A stretch of 27,526 nucleotides of DNA from Paenibacillaceae bacterium UBA6304 (GCA_002439285.1 DJTQ01000134.1:1-27526); one strand, 5' to 3'; positions 1-9,094 are shown, counted from the first letter of the stretch. Notes: generated by a model not told the origin, from the letters alone. Made by a program: numbers and translations.

Positions 1-1092
1 GCGACGTCCGCGCAGAATATCGCCATACTTCTGAATGATAACGCCGCCGTTCGAAAGATCATTCGCCCGCTGACAAATCTCTCTTGCGTATTCGTTCGGT
101 TTGTCGAACGGATCAGTAAATTTATGTGAAACCAGCAGCGCGAAATTCGTATTGGACGATCCTAGCGCGGGGTCCTTATAAGAATGACCGTTGGCCGCCA
201 TGACGCCGCTATGGTTCTCCACTACGACATGACCCGATGGGTTACTGCAAAAAGTACGGACCTGGGTGCCGACCGAAGTATTATAAATGAATTTACCTTC
301 ATAGAGATGTTCATTAATCTCTCTCATGACGACGTCTGAAGTTTCCACCCGGACGCCTACATCCACTTGATTGTTCGTCATTTTCAAGCGGCGTTTCTTC
401 AATATGTCGGTCAGCCAGGCCGAACCGTCGCGCCCCGGAGCAACCATCACATGATCCGCCTCATACGTATCTCCGTTTTTCAATAAGATGCCCTGGACGC
501 GGTGCCCTCCATCTTCTTTAACGGTAACCAGGTCTTCTACTTCCGTCTTATATACCATGTCAATTCTCGTCTTCAAGTATTCATAAATCGACTTCAAAAT
601 CTCGAGGTTTTGTTCCGTGCCGAGATGACGGACCTGGGCGCGCAGCAACTTCAGTCCTGCGGCATATCCCCTCTGTTCAATTCCGCGAATCGCGTCGGTC
701 ATCGGATCGGTGATGCTCACGGTCGCTCCATGCTCGAGATTGATGGAATCCACATAGCGGATCAGCTCAAGCACCTTGGAAGGCGCCAGGTAATCGGTTA
801 GCCAACCGCCGAATTCGGTCGTTATATTAAACTTGCCGTCACTGTAAGCTCCCGCGCCGCCGAATCCCGCCGTAATAGAGCAGGCCGGCAGGCAGCCGGC
901 AAATTCTTTTTTACCTGCGGCAGGTGGACAAAGCGTAATCTTTTCCTCCAGAATCGGACAACGGCGCCGGTAAATGTCATGACCTTTATCAATCAACAGC
1001 ACTTTCCAGTGCGGCGCTTGCCGGGTCAATTCATAACAGGCAAATATTCCCGCAGGTCCGGCTCCAACCACAATCACATCGTATTTACTCAT
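1..1092 (-). CDS. NAD(P)/FAD-dependent oxidoreductase (COG2509-like), 3' end outside window
   Basis: The reading frame is open for 364 codons from an ATG at 1092 to the window edge, so the C-terminus is missing. The N-terminus reads MSKYDVIVVGAGPAGIFACY, a Rossmann FAD-binding motif with GAGPAG at residues 10-15. A glycine-rich stretch, GFGGAGAYSDGKFN, follows near residue 80 and is typical of the uncharacterised FAD-dependent dehydrogenases grouped as COG2509. An AGGAGG ribosome binding site (1099-1104) lies 6 bases before the start. No signal peptide is visible, so the protein is probably a cytoplasmic flavoprotein. Its substrate is unknown. The gene has its own promoter and a purine riboswitch leader, which suggests a link to purine supply or redox chemistry of purines; that link is an inference from regulation only. 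Family assignment is good; function is open. Confidence 0.85.
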   Translation of the reverse strand, partial: MSKYDVIVVGAGPAGIFACYELTRQAPHWKVLLIDKGHDIYRRRCPILEEKITLCPPAAGKKEFAGCLPACSITAGFGGAGAYSDGKFNITTEFGGWLTDYLAPSKVLELIRYVDSINLEHGATVSITDPMTDAIRGIEQRGYAAGLKLLRAQVRHLGTEQNLEILKSIYEYLKTRIDMVYKTEVEDLVTVKEDGGHRVQGILLKNGDTYEADHVMVAPGRDGSAWLTDILKKRRLKMTNNQVDVGVRVETSDVVMREINEHLYEGKFIYNTSVGTQVRTFCSNPSGHVVVENHSGVMAANGHSYKDPALGSSNTNFALLVSHKFTDPFDKPNEYAREICQRANDLSNGGVIIQKYGDILRGRR

Positions 1093-1126
1093 CTGTCTCC
1101 TCCTGGGTCTATGGATAAATAGGCGC

Positions 1127-1179
1127 AAAAAAATCCTGGCTTTGAATAGGTATGCGTAAGCACCCGTTCGTAGCCAGGA
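1127..1179 (-). terminator. Riboswitch-controlled intrinsic terminator
   Basis: On the minus strand the 8-base arm TCCTGGCT (1172-1179) is fully complementary to AGCCAGGA (1134-1141), which is followed directly by seven T residues (1127-1133). The 30-base loop contains a small inner hairpin. The 5' arm is the 3' strand of aptamer helix P3 plus junction J3/1 and the first base of the P1 3' strand, so terminator and folded aptamer exclude each other. Confidence 0.82.
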
Positions 1180-1231
1180 ATTTGTGGTTCCTTGTAGAGA
1201 CCCTCAAACCGTATTTTTGAGGATATACGAA
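1167..1231 (-). promoter_or_regulatory. Purine riboswitch aptamer (guanine-type core)
   Basis: Read on the minus strand, the 65 bases fold as a purine aptamer. P1 is TTCGTA/TACGAA. P2 is CCTCAAA/TTTGAGG with loop AATACGG, matching the xpt loop pattern nAUAnGG. J2/3 is GTCTCTAC. P3 is AGGAA/TTCCT with loop CCACAAA, matching CCnnAAA. J3/1 is GGCTACG. From the conserved CUAC onward the sequence aligns without gaps to the Bacillus subtilis xpt aptamer as I know it, and the base matching specificity position 74 is C, which marks guanine/hypoxanthine rather than adenine recognition. The base matching A73 is G, a possible deviation in the core. The aptamer lies in the leader of the FAD oxidoreductase gene. 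Confidence 0.93.
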
Positions 1232-1273
1232 TCGTCTTGTAAGACAAACTTCAATTGTCGTATCACGCTAGTA

Positions 1274-1302
1274 ATAATACCTCTGTATTACGTATGAGTC
1301 AA
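1274..1302 (-). promoter_or_regulatory. Sigma-A-type promoter of the FAD oxidoreductase gene
   Basis: On the minus strand TTGACT (1297-1302) and TATTAT (1274-1279) are separated by exactly 17 bases. Transcription would begin near 1266, giving a leader of about 170 bases that contains the whole riboswitch and terminator. Confidence 0.8.
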
Positions 1303-1451
1303 CACCGATTTATAAAATAGTTCGGAAATACCCGGTTATACCTGATTAAATATTCGTTATTTCATTTTAAATCACACTAAACACGAACGTTAACCTCCGA
1401 AAAACGGTGCCAAAGTCCTCCGTCTAATTCGCTTTAACAATCAATATGCTA

Positions 1452-1457
1452 TATAAT
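1452..1457 (+). promoter_or_regulatory. Candidate -10 element for the CorC-family gene
   Basis: A perfect TATAAT sits about 50 bases before the start at 1509. No convincing -35 hexamer is visible 16-18 bases upstream, so the promoter is only a candidate. The rest of the divergent gap (1303-1451) is AT-rich, and I see no other structured element in it. Confidence 0.45.
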
Positions 1458-1508
1458 AGACTTATGTTTTAATCATATTTTATAAACAAAAAGGAGTAGA
1501 TGTAGAGA

Positions 1509-2813
<1,305 letters not shown>

Positions 2814-2842
2814 ACAAGAACTCATTTATCTCATTAACAACT

Positions 2843-2887
2843 AAAACCTCAATCCGGACGGATTTCCCGTTTGGATTGAGGTTTTTT
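2843..2887. terminator. Bidirectional intrinsic terminator between convergent genes
   Basis: AAACCTCAATCC pairs perfectly with GGATTGAGGTTT (2873-2884) around an 18-base loop. The arm is extended by T residues to 2887 on the plus strand, and by A residues before it, giving a shorter T tract on the minus strand. It sits between the CorC-type gene ending at 2813 and the DUF4129 gene ending at 2889. Confidence 0.88.
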
Positions 2888-2888
2888 G

Positions 2889-4235
2889 TTATGACTGTAT
2901 GTCCCGTTTCATGCGGGCGATCTCCTCGTCCGGAAGTTCCTGATTTCCATACCGGGCGCGGTAATACATGCCAAGCAGCGCTTGGGCAGCAAAACGCCGT
3001 TTCTCCCAAGCGGATTTTGCCTCACGCGCTTTGGGGGCCGCGGCCGAATTCCGCAGTTCCGTCTCCGTCTCTTGCGGCGTCAAATACGGCTTTACTATGT
3101 AGCCTTCCGCTTGATCGGCTCTCAGTATACTCCGGTACAGGTAACGGATCCTCTCCCGGTTGTCCGATAGGTCTTCCCACCGTTCGCGTTTGCCGAACCG
3201 GGACAGAAACGGGGCTCGCCATCTCTTCCATTTTTGGGCCGCCGTTTCCCATGCCATCAACTTGGTCTCTTCGTCCACAAAGGCCGTCTCCTGTTCATAT
3301 TGCCCCTTCCGGCGCAATATTCCTGACAAACGATCGAACCAGCGGCGCCATATTCCTCCGCCATGTTTGTATAACCAATATAGTCCAAACGCCAGGAAAG
3401 CAAGAATTGCAGTGGTTCCGAGTACGTAAAATGCCACATCCAGGAACTGCGACAGCCAGCCCGGCTCATGAGGCTCCTCTAAGAACGGCATCTCCATGGG
3501 TGGAGCCTCCGGCGCTTGTTCTTCTTGCTCCGGGACTATCTCCTTCTGATGCCCAGTTAGCCACCTTACAATCGTTCTGATCAGCCCAAGCAGTAACAAT
3601 CCGAGTCGATTTCCCGCACCTAACGCAAGCAGCACAGCAACCGCCACTATACTCCCGATCCAAACCGTATTGTGCCTTCGCATTCCGTGAGGCAGCGAAT
3701 TTGCCGCTGCTTCTCCGGAGAATGTGCTGTAGTGCAAATATTTTCGGTTAGCTGCGAGCAACGTCCAAGCGAAGCAAAGCACACCGAGCCAGGTAATTAA
3801 CGGTATTAACGCCGACAATTGCGAAAAACGGGGAAACAAAATCCAGGCCAGCAGATAACTTCCGATTCCGCACCAATACAGCTTTTGCCGGTTTTTTCTC
3901 CCATCCGAAGAAGTCCCCTGGAAGGCGGCTACCGCCCCTGCCGTAAGGCAGAGGAGAATACCGAGCTTGGATCCTGCCGACGCCACAGCCGCATAAACCG
4001 TACCGAGAAGCAGGGAGAATCCAAATCTTTTCCAAACTACCGGGAGATAATATCTCAGCAAGACACCGGCCAAGGATAAGGCGGGAATGATCATTAATCC
4101 CGTGAAGGAAATCCAATCCGGCACCAAATAGACATGCGCAACAAGGAATATCGGTAGAAAAAAGACATATTCAATCAGGCATGAGCCCCATAATTGCAAT
4201 GAGCGAATCCAGTCGCCACGGGTGGTAGGCTTCAA
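2889..4235 (-). CDS. DUF4129 domain-containing membrane protein
   Basis: The 448-residue protein has several hydrophobic segments in its first 230 residues, for example LIEYVFFLPIFLVAHVYL and VLLRYYLPVVWKRFGFSLLL. A Pro/Glu-rich linker and another membrane helix (VAFYVLGTTAILAFLAFGLY) follow. The C-terminal cytoplasmic region, RIRYLYRSILRADQAEG then LTPQETETEL, matches the DUF4129 pattern. That domain usually closes TgpA-like transglutaminases encoded with MoxR and DUF58; here the transglutaminase core is absent. The start is TTG at 4235 with GGAGG seven bases upstream, directly after the GNAT stop, so translation is probably coupled. It is the last gene of the operon. A membrane role beside the MoxR/DUF58 pair is inferred; biochemical function is unknown. 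Confidence 0.8.
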   Translation of the reverse strand: MKPTTRGDWIRSLQLWGSCLIEYVFFLPIFLVAHVYLVPDWISFTGLMIIPALSLAGVLLRYYLPVVWKRFGFSLLLGTVYAAVASAGSKLGILLCLTAGAVAAFQGTSSDGRKNRQKLYWCGIGSYLLAWILFPRFSQLSALIPLITWLGVLCFAWTLLAANRKYLHYSTFSGEAAANSLPHGMRRHNTVWIGSIVAVAVLLALGAGNRLGLLLLGLIRTIVRWLTGHQKEIVPEQEEQAPEAPPMEMPFLEEPHEPGWLSQFLDVAFYVLGTTAILAFLAFGLYWLYKHGGGIWRRWFDRLSGILRRKGQYEQETAFVDEETKLMAWETAAQKWKRWRAPFLSRFGKRERWEDLSDNRERIRYLYRSILRADQAEGYIVKPYLTPQETETELRNSAAAPKAREAKSAWEKRRFAAQALLGMYYRARYGNQELPDEEIARMKRDIQS

Positions 4236-4247
4236 ATTAAACCCTCC

Positions 4248-5120
4248 TTATTTTCCTAAAGGAGCATACAACTCATATTGCGAAAGAGAGTCCCGGCTAA
4301 AGCCGAGATGCTGCAAAAAGCCCTCCATTAATGCATTATTGGCCAGAGAAACGGATAGCTTCGTTAACCCCAGATCCCGGACAGCCGTGCTAATCAGCAG
4401 CTTGGCCGCCCCCCTGTCCCGAAAGCGAAGATCCACGAGCAAAACGGAGATTCGCCCGCTTCGGACCATGCCCAAGACACCGATCAATTCTCCATCCAGA
4501 AATGCTCCATAATAGACATAGCCTCCCGACAAGCGGAGATAATCCAAATCATTTTGCCAGTTCAGATGAAAGTATCTTCTGCTTTGAACCCAGGTCTCAA
4601 ACGTCTCCACATCGATCGGCGAAACAGAAATAGCCACGTTCTCCTCATCGACACGGGATCCCAGGTAACTCCCGTCCCTCAGGCTGAAATAGGATAAATC
4701 ATACCCTTTTGCGTATCCCTGTTTATCGTAAAAGGCGACGGCCCGGTCGTTTCCGGAGATCACCTCCAGATAAAGTTGGCGGCATCCCTGCCGTACTGCT
4801 TCATCCCGATGTAGCTCCATCATCCGGACGGCGACTCCAGCTCTGCGCTCCCCGGGCCGTACGGCCAATGCACCGCACCGCATGGTACGAATGCCCTCGT
4901 ATTCCTTGATGCCGCCCAAGACAAGTCCTATCGGTTCATCCTCACGCAGCGCTACAAAGGAATACTCCAGAGCATTGCCTTCCTCCCCAAAAAAGTGATC
5001 TGCAAACTGTTCCTTCGTAAGATGGAATTGAATCGTATAATCCGAAAATCCCGTTTGGAACGCGGCGAACAGCGCGTCCATTCCGCATTCCGTGCCACGC
5101 AAGTATTGAATATCCGCCAT
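4248..5120 (-). CDS. GNAT family N-acetyltransferase, tandem GNAT folds
   Basis: The 290-residue protein contains two acetyltransferase-like halves. The first has the acetyl-CoA-binding motif ALAVRPGERRAGVAVRMM (about residues 85-103) followed by YLEVISGNDRAVAFYDKQGY, a typical GNAT motif B. The second half (about 165-290) is more divergent: GELIGVLGMVRSGRISVL, then LRFRDRGAAKLLISTAV, ending with ANNALMEGFLQHLGF. The substrate cannot be read from sequence. GGAGG lies nine bases before the ATG at 5120. The gene lies between DUF58 (46 bases upstream) and DUF4129 (12 bases downstream), with no visible terminator, so it is probably part of the MoxR operon. An acetyltransferase is not a usual member of that operon type. 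Confidence 0.85.
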   Translation of the reverse strand: MADIQYLRGTECGMDALFAAFQTGFSDYTIQFHLTKEQFADHFFGEEGNALEYSFVALREDEPIGLVLGGIKEYEGIRTMRCGALAVRPGERRAGVAVRMMELHRDEAVRQGCRQLYLEVISGNDRAVAFYDKQGYAKGYDLSYFSLRDGSYLGSRVDEENVAISVSPIDVETFETWVQSRRYFHLNWQNDLDYLRLSGGYVYYGAFLDGELIGVLGMVRSGRISVLLVDLRFRDRGAAKLLISTAVRDLGLTKLSVSLANNALMEGFLQHLGFSRDSLSQYELYAPLGK

Positions 5121-5165
5121 CGCGTGAAGCCTCCTTGTCTTGTGACTAAGACTATCCCCGGGACC

Positions 5166-6251
5166 TTATCCGACCGCCGTTTCCGGAACGTCCATCCATT
5201 CGATTCCGTTGCCGAGCTGTTCCAGCTCCAGGGCTGGAGTCACCAGTTTCTCTCCCCGGTGGCAGGAAATGATCAGGAAATCCGTATCCCGGGTTTCCGC
5301 CTCCACCGCTTCTTCAAGCAGCCTGGACATGGAAACACTCCGCTCCAGCACCACGTGCGCCAGTGCATCCAGAATCCATTCCAATTGGCTTCCGTCCGAC
5401 GATGGATCAATCCGAATTGGCTCCCTGGGGCCGTCAATTAGGCGACCATTACAGAGGAGACCCGTTTCGATCCCGTTCTCCAGCGCATATCCCGCCACTG
5501 AGGCCGCATACCGAATTCCGAGCTCAATCCGCTCCGGATCGGTGATATTTCGCCACATCGTTTCGCTCGACTCCACATTGAGGCAAATCACTAACCGATG
5601 ATCCGCCGTAAAATCCCGCTGATGCACCTGCATGGCGCCAGTTCGGGCGGTCGCTTTCCAGTTAATGCTTTTTAGCGGATCACCGGGCCGGTACTCGCGG
5701 ATTCCCGAAGTAAGGAAAGGATCCTCCACAATCCATCTCCGCACCGGCAAATCCCCGAGCCAGCTATGATTCGGAAGTGGCAGATCATCCAGGGCGACAA
5801 TCCGCGGGTACACCAGCAGTTCAAGATTCAGGTCGAATTTCTTCACCTTTGCCGCAATGCCGAGCGGGTCGCCCGTCGTCAGCGTGGCCGAATCCATGCG
5901 GTACAGCCCCCGCCGCGGGCAGGATACTTGATGTCTCCGGGTAATTTGGCGAAAAGGCCGGAGGTAAAACAAACTGATATGGTTCTGATAAATGTCGCCG
6001 GCGTATACATTAAGGTTATGCTGGCGGCCGAAGGCGATCCCTGCCGCCATACTGGATTCCAGCCTTAGCCAAGGAAGCGGAAGCGGCTTGGCGTTCGAAA
6101 TAACCTCGACCATGTCCAGCGACTCGCCTTCGAATACGGCCCGCTTCGTAAAATACCGGGTATAACGGACGCCTTTTAGCGCCCATCTTTCATAAACCCA
6201 GGCAATGAGAACGACAATAAGAAAGACGCTGACGAAGAACCAAGGGAGCAT
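5166..6251 (-). CDS. DUF58 domain-containing protein
   Basis: The 361-residue protein starts with one membrane helix (WFFVSVFLIVVLIAWVY, residues 4-20). A beta-rich region precedes the DUF58 signature REYRPGDPLKSINWKATART (about residues 185-204). The C-terminal half, LVICLNVESSETMW onward, resembles a von Willebrand A-like fold, as usual for the family. DUF58 proteins are encoded next to MoxR ATPases and are thought to act with them as chaperone or assembly systems; the client is not known. The ATG at 6251 lies only four bases after the moxR-type stop codon, which supports co-transcription and coupling. Confidence 0.9.
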   Translation of the reverse strand: MLPWFFVSVFLIVVLIAWVYERWALKGVRYTRYFTKRAVFEGESLDMVEVISNAKPLPLPWLRLESSMAAGIAFGRQHNLNVYAGDIYQNHISLFYLRPFRQITRRHQVSCPRRGLYRMDSATLTTGDPLGIAAKVKKFDLNLELLVYPRIVALDDLPLPNHSWLGDLPVRRWIVEDPFLTSGIREYRPGDPLKSINWKATARTGAMQVHQRDFTADHRLVICLNVESSETMWRNITDPERIELGIRYAASVAGYALENGIETGLLCNGRLIDGPREPIRIDPSSDGSQLEWILDALAHVVLERSVSMSRLLEEAVEAETRDTDFLIISCHRGEKLVTPALELEQLGNGIEWMDVPETAVG

Positions 6252-6255
6252 AGGT

Positions 6256-7239
6256 TCAATTCACCTGCTTCCCCTTAGCGGCCAACGTTTCCTCGGCCGG
6301 CACTTCCACTTCGGCAAGCACCTGGCGGATGACGCCGGCCTCCTGCGCTTCTCCGATCTTCAAGCCGTGGCGCAGCAACAACCGGTGAGCAAGAACGGGC
6401 ACGGCGACATGCTTGATGTCGTCCGGCGTCACGTAGTCCCTGCCACGAATGAGCGCCATCCCTTGGGAGGCGCGAAGCAAGGCCCCGCTGGCCCGGGGGC
6501 TGGCGCCCAGCCTCACTTCCGGATGCTTGCGGGTCGCTTCGGTAATCCGCAGAATATAGCCCAACAGATCCCGGGACACATGTACTTGGGCAGCGCAGCG
6601 CTGCGCTGCCGCTACCTCCTCCGCAGTAGCCGCCGGGGAGAGCTCATCCAACGGATTCCGCTCCTGAAAACGAAGAAGGATGTCCATCCCCTCCTCAAAG
6701 GTGGGATATCCCATCGAGATTTTCATTAAGAACCGGTCAAGCTGCGCTTCCGGCAGCGGGAAGGTTCCCTGGTTGTCGATCGGATTCTGGGTCGCCATTA
6801 CAAAAAAGGGAGCCGCCAGTTTATGTGTGATGCCGTCGATCGTCACCTGGCGTTCTTCCATACATTCCAGTAAGCTGGATTGGGTGCGGGGTGTAGCCCG
6901 ATTGATCTCGTCGGCCAGCAGAATATGAGTAAACAACGGACCGGGACGAAAATCGAAATCGCCCGATTTCTGATTGTAAAAGTTGATTCCACTGAGGTCG
7001 GAGGGCAGCAAATCCGGAGTAAACTGAATCCGCTTGAATTCTCCGTTCAGCGACTTTGCGAGCGCTTTCGCAAGCAAGGTTTTGCCGGTACCCGGAACAT
7101 CCTCCAGCAGAACATGTCCATTTCCGAGCAGCGAGGCCAACAAGAACTCGATCGTCTCTTCTTTGCCGACTACGACCTGTCCGATATTTCGGGAAATCCG
7201 CGCAACCACGTCCATTGCTTCTTTTATGTTCATATACAA
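6256..7239 (-). CDS. MoxR family AAA+ ATPase
   Basis: The 327-residue protein shows a Walker A motif EDVPGTGKT (residues 46-54), a Walker B motif HILLADE (105-111) followed by the family-typical INRATPRTQSSLLECMEE, and sensor 1 in FVMATQNP (about 146-153). The C-terminal lid carries LGASPRASGALLRASQ. MoxR ATPases assist maturation or metal insertion of partner complexes; here the likely partners are the DUF58 and DUF4129 proteins downstream. The chosen start is TTG at 7239, because AAGGCGGTG lies at good spacing before it. An in-frame ATG two codons later (7233) is the alternative, but its spacing of 12 bases is poorer. First gene of the four-gene operon; no clear promoter could be assigned between 7240 and 7292. 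Confidence 0.93.
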   Translation of the reverse strand: MYMNIKEAMDVVARISRNIGQVVVGKEETIEFLLASLLGNGHVLLEDVPGTGKTLLAKALAKSLNGEFKRIQFTPDLLPSDLSGINFYNQKSGDFDFRPGPLFTHILLADEINRATPRTQSSLLECMEERQVTIDGITHKLAAPFFVMATQNPIDNQGTFPLPEAQLDRFLMKISMGYPTFEEGMDILLRFQERNPLDELSPAATAEEVAAAQRCAAQVHVSRDLLGYILRITEATRKHPEVRLGASPRASGALLRASQGMALIRGRDYVTPDDIKHVAVPVLAHRLLLRHGLKIGEAQEAGVIRQVLAEVEVPAEETLAAKGKQVN

Positions 7240-7292
7240 ATGACACCGCCTTGTAGAAGGTATGTATTTCCAGTCGTATCTATAATCATATC

Positions 7293-7319
7293 AAAAAGCC
7301 CGCTAGGTTTATAGCGGGC
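7293..7319 (-). terminator. Intrinsic terminator after the P-loop protein gene
   Basis: On the minus strand GCCCGCTA (7312-7319) pairs perfectly with TAGCGGGC (7298-7305) across a six-base loop, and five T residues follow (7293-7297). It separates the gene ending at 7360 from the MoxR operon. Confidence 0.9.
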
Positions 7320-7359
7320 ATATAAGGCTATTTCGTTACCACGCAGAACAAGGGTTCAA

Positions 7360-8478
7360 CTAGGACGAAACCGTGTTTTGAACTTCTACCTCTCGGCTTA
7401 ATTCAGCGAACAGACCGCCCGATATTTCATTCAAAGCTTGCTCGTTTGCCGCGTTCCGGTAAACTCCCTCCAAACGCTGGACGATCTCCTTCACCTCGGC
7501 CAACAGGGAAATCGATTCTTTCATGGATGCAGTGTACCGTTCCTTCACGCGGCGAATAGAATCCGCGTATTTCTCATCGGTGCCGGGTGTGATCGCCATT
7601 TCATACACATCCAAGATATGGTCCCCTTCCCGGACCGGAAAATGCTCATGCGGGGCCGTGCTATCAAATATTGCCAAACTTAGGTCCGGAAAAATCAGCA
7701 TATCCAAACTGCCGGGATCGAATCCACAATGGTAGACTTCCGTATCGATGCCCCGCTCTTCCGCTACCGCTGCGATCTTCCGGAATAGCGTTGATTTGCC
7801 GGAACCCGGACGACCTTTAACGAAAATGCGCGTGTCCAGACGATCGGTCAAATTGGGCACGAAGTCGACTGCCCCGCGCCATGTGGCCGCTCCGAGGAAA
7901 CGGTGAATTACCCGTGCCGGCGTACCGGCCCCGTTTCCGTCCGGCGTCAGGTGAGTGTGGCTCCAGTCCGCGGCTAACTGATCCATTTTGTCGCGATCCA
8001 GATTATCGATGTAAAACTTCTCCCATTCATCATGGATTCGCAGCGTCTGCAGAAAGGTAGCATAGGCTTTATCGTACAACGCCGAGATTTCCCGCTCGAA
8101 TTCTTGAATTGCTTCCGCTTCGGCAGCCAACCTATCCGCGGCGAGCACAGGACGAAGATCAATGAAGCGGACTACCGTTTCCGTTTCCTCCAGAACTACG
8201 TCCTCACCCCATGCCGCCCCGTCGACCAAGCCGACGGACAGGTCGTCGATAATGAGGCCCTCCAGCAAATCGCTATCCAGCGGCTGGTGAATCAGTTGCA
8301 GCGTCCAACCCTGGATTTTCCCTTCCGAAGCCAGCCTGCCCAATATTTCTGCGGTTCCTCCAGGGTACCCCTGAAGCACATAAAGCGTGCGCACCCCTTG
8401 AAATACGGATTTCACCAGACTGTGCATCCCCGCCGCCGTATTACCGCGGGCAAAATAATGAAGCTCCCGTTCCGCCAT
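7360..8478 (-). CDS. P-loop ATPase, PRK06851-like, with degenerate N-terminal P-loop
   Basis: The 372-residue protein resembles the PRK06851 group of uncharacterised proteins with two tandem P-loop domains. The C-terminal domain has an intact Walker A, VKGRPGSGKST (about residues 218-228). In the N-terminal domain the equivalent position after FARGNTAAGMHSLVKSVFQG reads VLQGYPGGTAEILGRLA, which keeps glycines but lacks the GKS/T needed to hold phosphate. No membrane segment or signal peptide is visible, so it is probably cytoplasmic. AAGGGAG lies nine bases before the ATG at 8478. The gene is monocistronic, with a terminator at 7293-7319. A short dyad, CACACTGTGTG (8539-8549), is in its upstream region. 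Cellular role is unknown. Confidence 0.72.
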   Translation of the reverse strand: MAERELHYFARGNTAAGMHSLVKSVFQGVRTLYVLQGYPGGTAEILGRLASEGKIQGWTLQLIHQPLDSDLLEGLIIDDLSVGLVDGAAWGEDVVLEETETVVRFIDLRPVLAADRLAAEAEAIQEFEREISALYDKAYATFLQTLRIHDEWEKFYIDNLDRDKMDQLAADWSHTHLTPDGNGAGTPARVIHRFLGAATWRGAVDFVPNLTDRLDTRIFVKGRPGSGKSTLFRKIAAVAEERGIDTEVYHCGFDPGSLDMLIFPDLSLAIFDSTAPHEHFPVREGDHILDVYEMAITPGTDEKYADSIRRVKERYTASMKESISLLAEVKEIVQRLEGVYRNAANEQALNEISGGLFAELSREVEVQNTVSS

Positions 8479-8595
8479 ATCGATAAACTCCCTTCAAGTC
8501 CGATAGTTGAATATACCTTACACTCTATGCGAGATGATCACACTGTGTGTTAGCCTAGATCGGAATGTGAGGGATAGATAGACATAGGAATGGGT

Positions 8596-8922
8596 TCAGC
8601 GAACTGACTCTCCATCTCTTGCCAACCATCGGTGAAGGTCCACCACGGACCCTATGGCATACTCTTTGCGTACGGGATTCCCCTGTTCCAGAATGACCAG
8701 GCAGGGGACACTGGAGATTTGCCAACGATCGCGCAGAGTCGGAGCAAAATTAATATTAAGCTTACTCACCTGAACAATACCGCCCGTTACCGCAACTATG
8801 TCCAGCATCCGCTCAGCAAGGCGACAGGTCCCGCAAAACGGCGTATGAAAGAACAGCGCTTCCTTCCCGTCCGCGGTATCCAGCCGCTGTAAAAGTTGTT
8901 GTTCCGTCGTTTCCTCCAGCAT
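8596..8922 (-). CDS. Thioredoxin-like family protein
   Basis: The predicted 108-residue protein carries FFHTPFCGTC with the redox CxxC at residues 30-33, and the conserved cis-proline in SSVPCLVIL at residue 73. Its length fits a single thioredoxin fold, and it has no signal peptide, so it is probably a cytoplasmic disulfide or thiol exchange protein. The frame extends 15 codons further upstream to an ATG at 8967. I prefer 8922 because GGGGAG lies about nine bases before it, and because an extended -10 promoter element (8952-8960) lies inside the longer version. No terminator is obvious downstream. Partner proteins cannot be inferred from the neighbours. Confidence 0.88.
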   Translation of the reverse strand: MLEETTEQQLLQRLDTADGKEALFFHTPFCGTCRLAERMLDIVAVTGGIVQVSKLNINFAPTLRDRWQISSVPCLVILEQGNPVRKEYAIGSVVDLHRWLARDGESVR

Positions 8923-8951
8923 GAACCTTCTCTCCCCTTTCTGATTACGCA

Positions 8952-8960
8952 AGTATACCA
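8952..8960 (-). promoter_or_regulatory. Extended -10 promoter element of the thioredoxin-like gene
   Basis: The minus strand reads TGGTATACT, a TG-n-TATACT extended -10 element. Transcription would start about 25 bases before the ATG at 8922. No strong -35 is visible, which is acceptable for extended -10 promoters. Confidence 0.5.
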
Positions 8961-9007
8961 TAGGCAAGAACTCAGATTTGCCGCATACCGGGCCGTTTCG
9001 GCTTCCG

Positions 9008-9053
9008 TTGGACTTGGTTCTTATTGTGGATCATAATAGTGACAAAGTTTGTC
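9008..9053 (+). promoter_or_regulatory. Promoter and candidate operator of the WYL regulator gene
   Basis: TTGGAC (9008-9013) and CATAAT (9032-9037) are spaced by 18 bases. A perfect dyad GACAAA-G-TTTGTC (9041-9053) covers the expected transcription start. This position suits a repressor site, most simply autoregulation by the downstream regulator; that is inferred from position only. Confidence 0.6.
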
Positions 9054-9094
9054 CCAGTTATATCACTACTAAAAATATGCAGGAGGCATGAACC

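Noticed and set aside
1303..1508. Metal-sensing riboswitch (for example a magnesium switch) before the CorC-type gene
   Set aside because: The gap after the promoter candidate is about 45 bases and holds no helix or terminator pattern of such a leader.
8923..8967. Longer start for the thioredoxin-like protein
   Set aside because: The extra 15 codons overlap a likely extended -10 promoter and lack a ribosome binding site, while 8922 has one.
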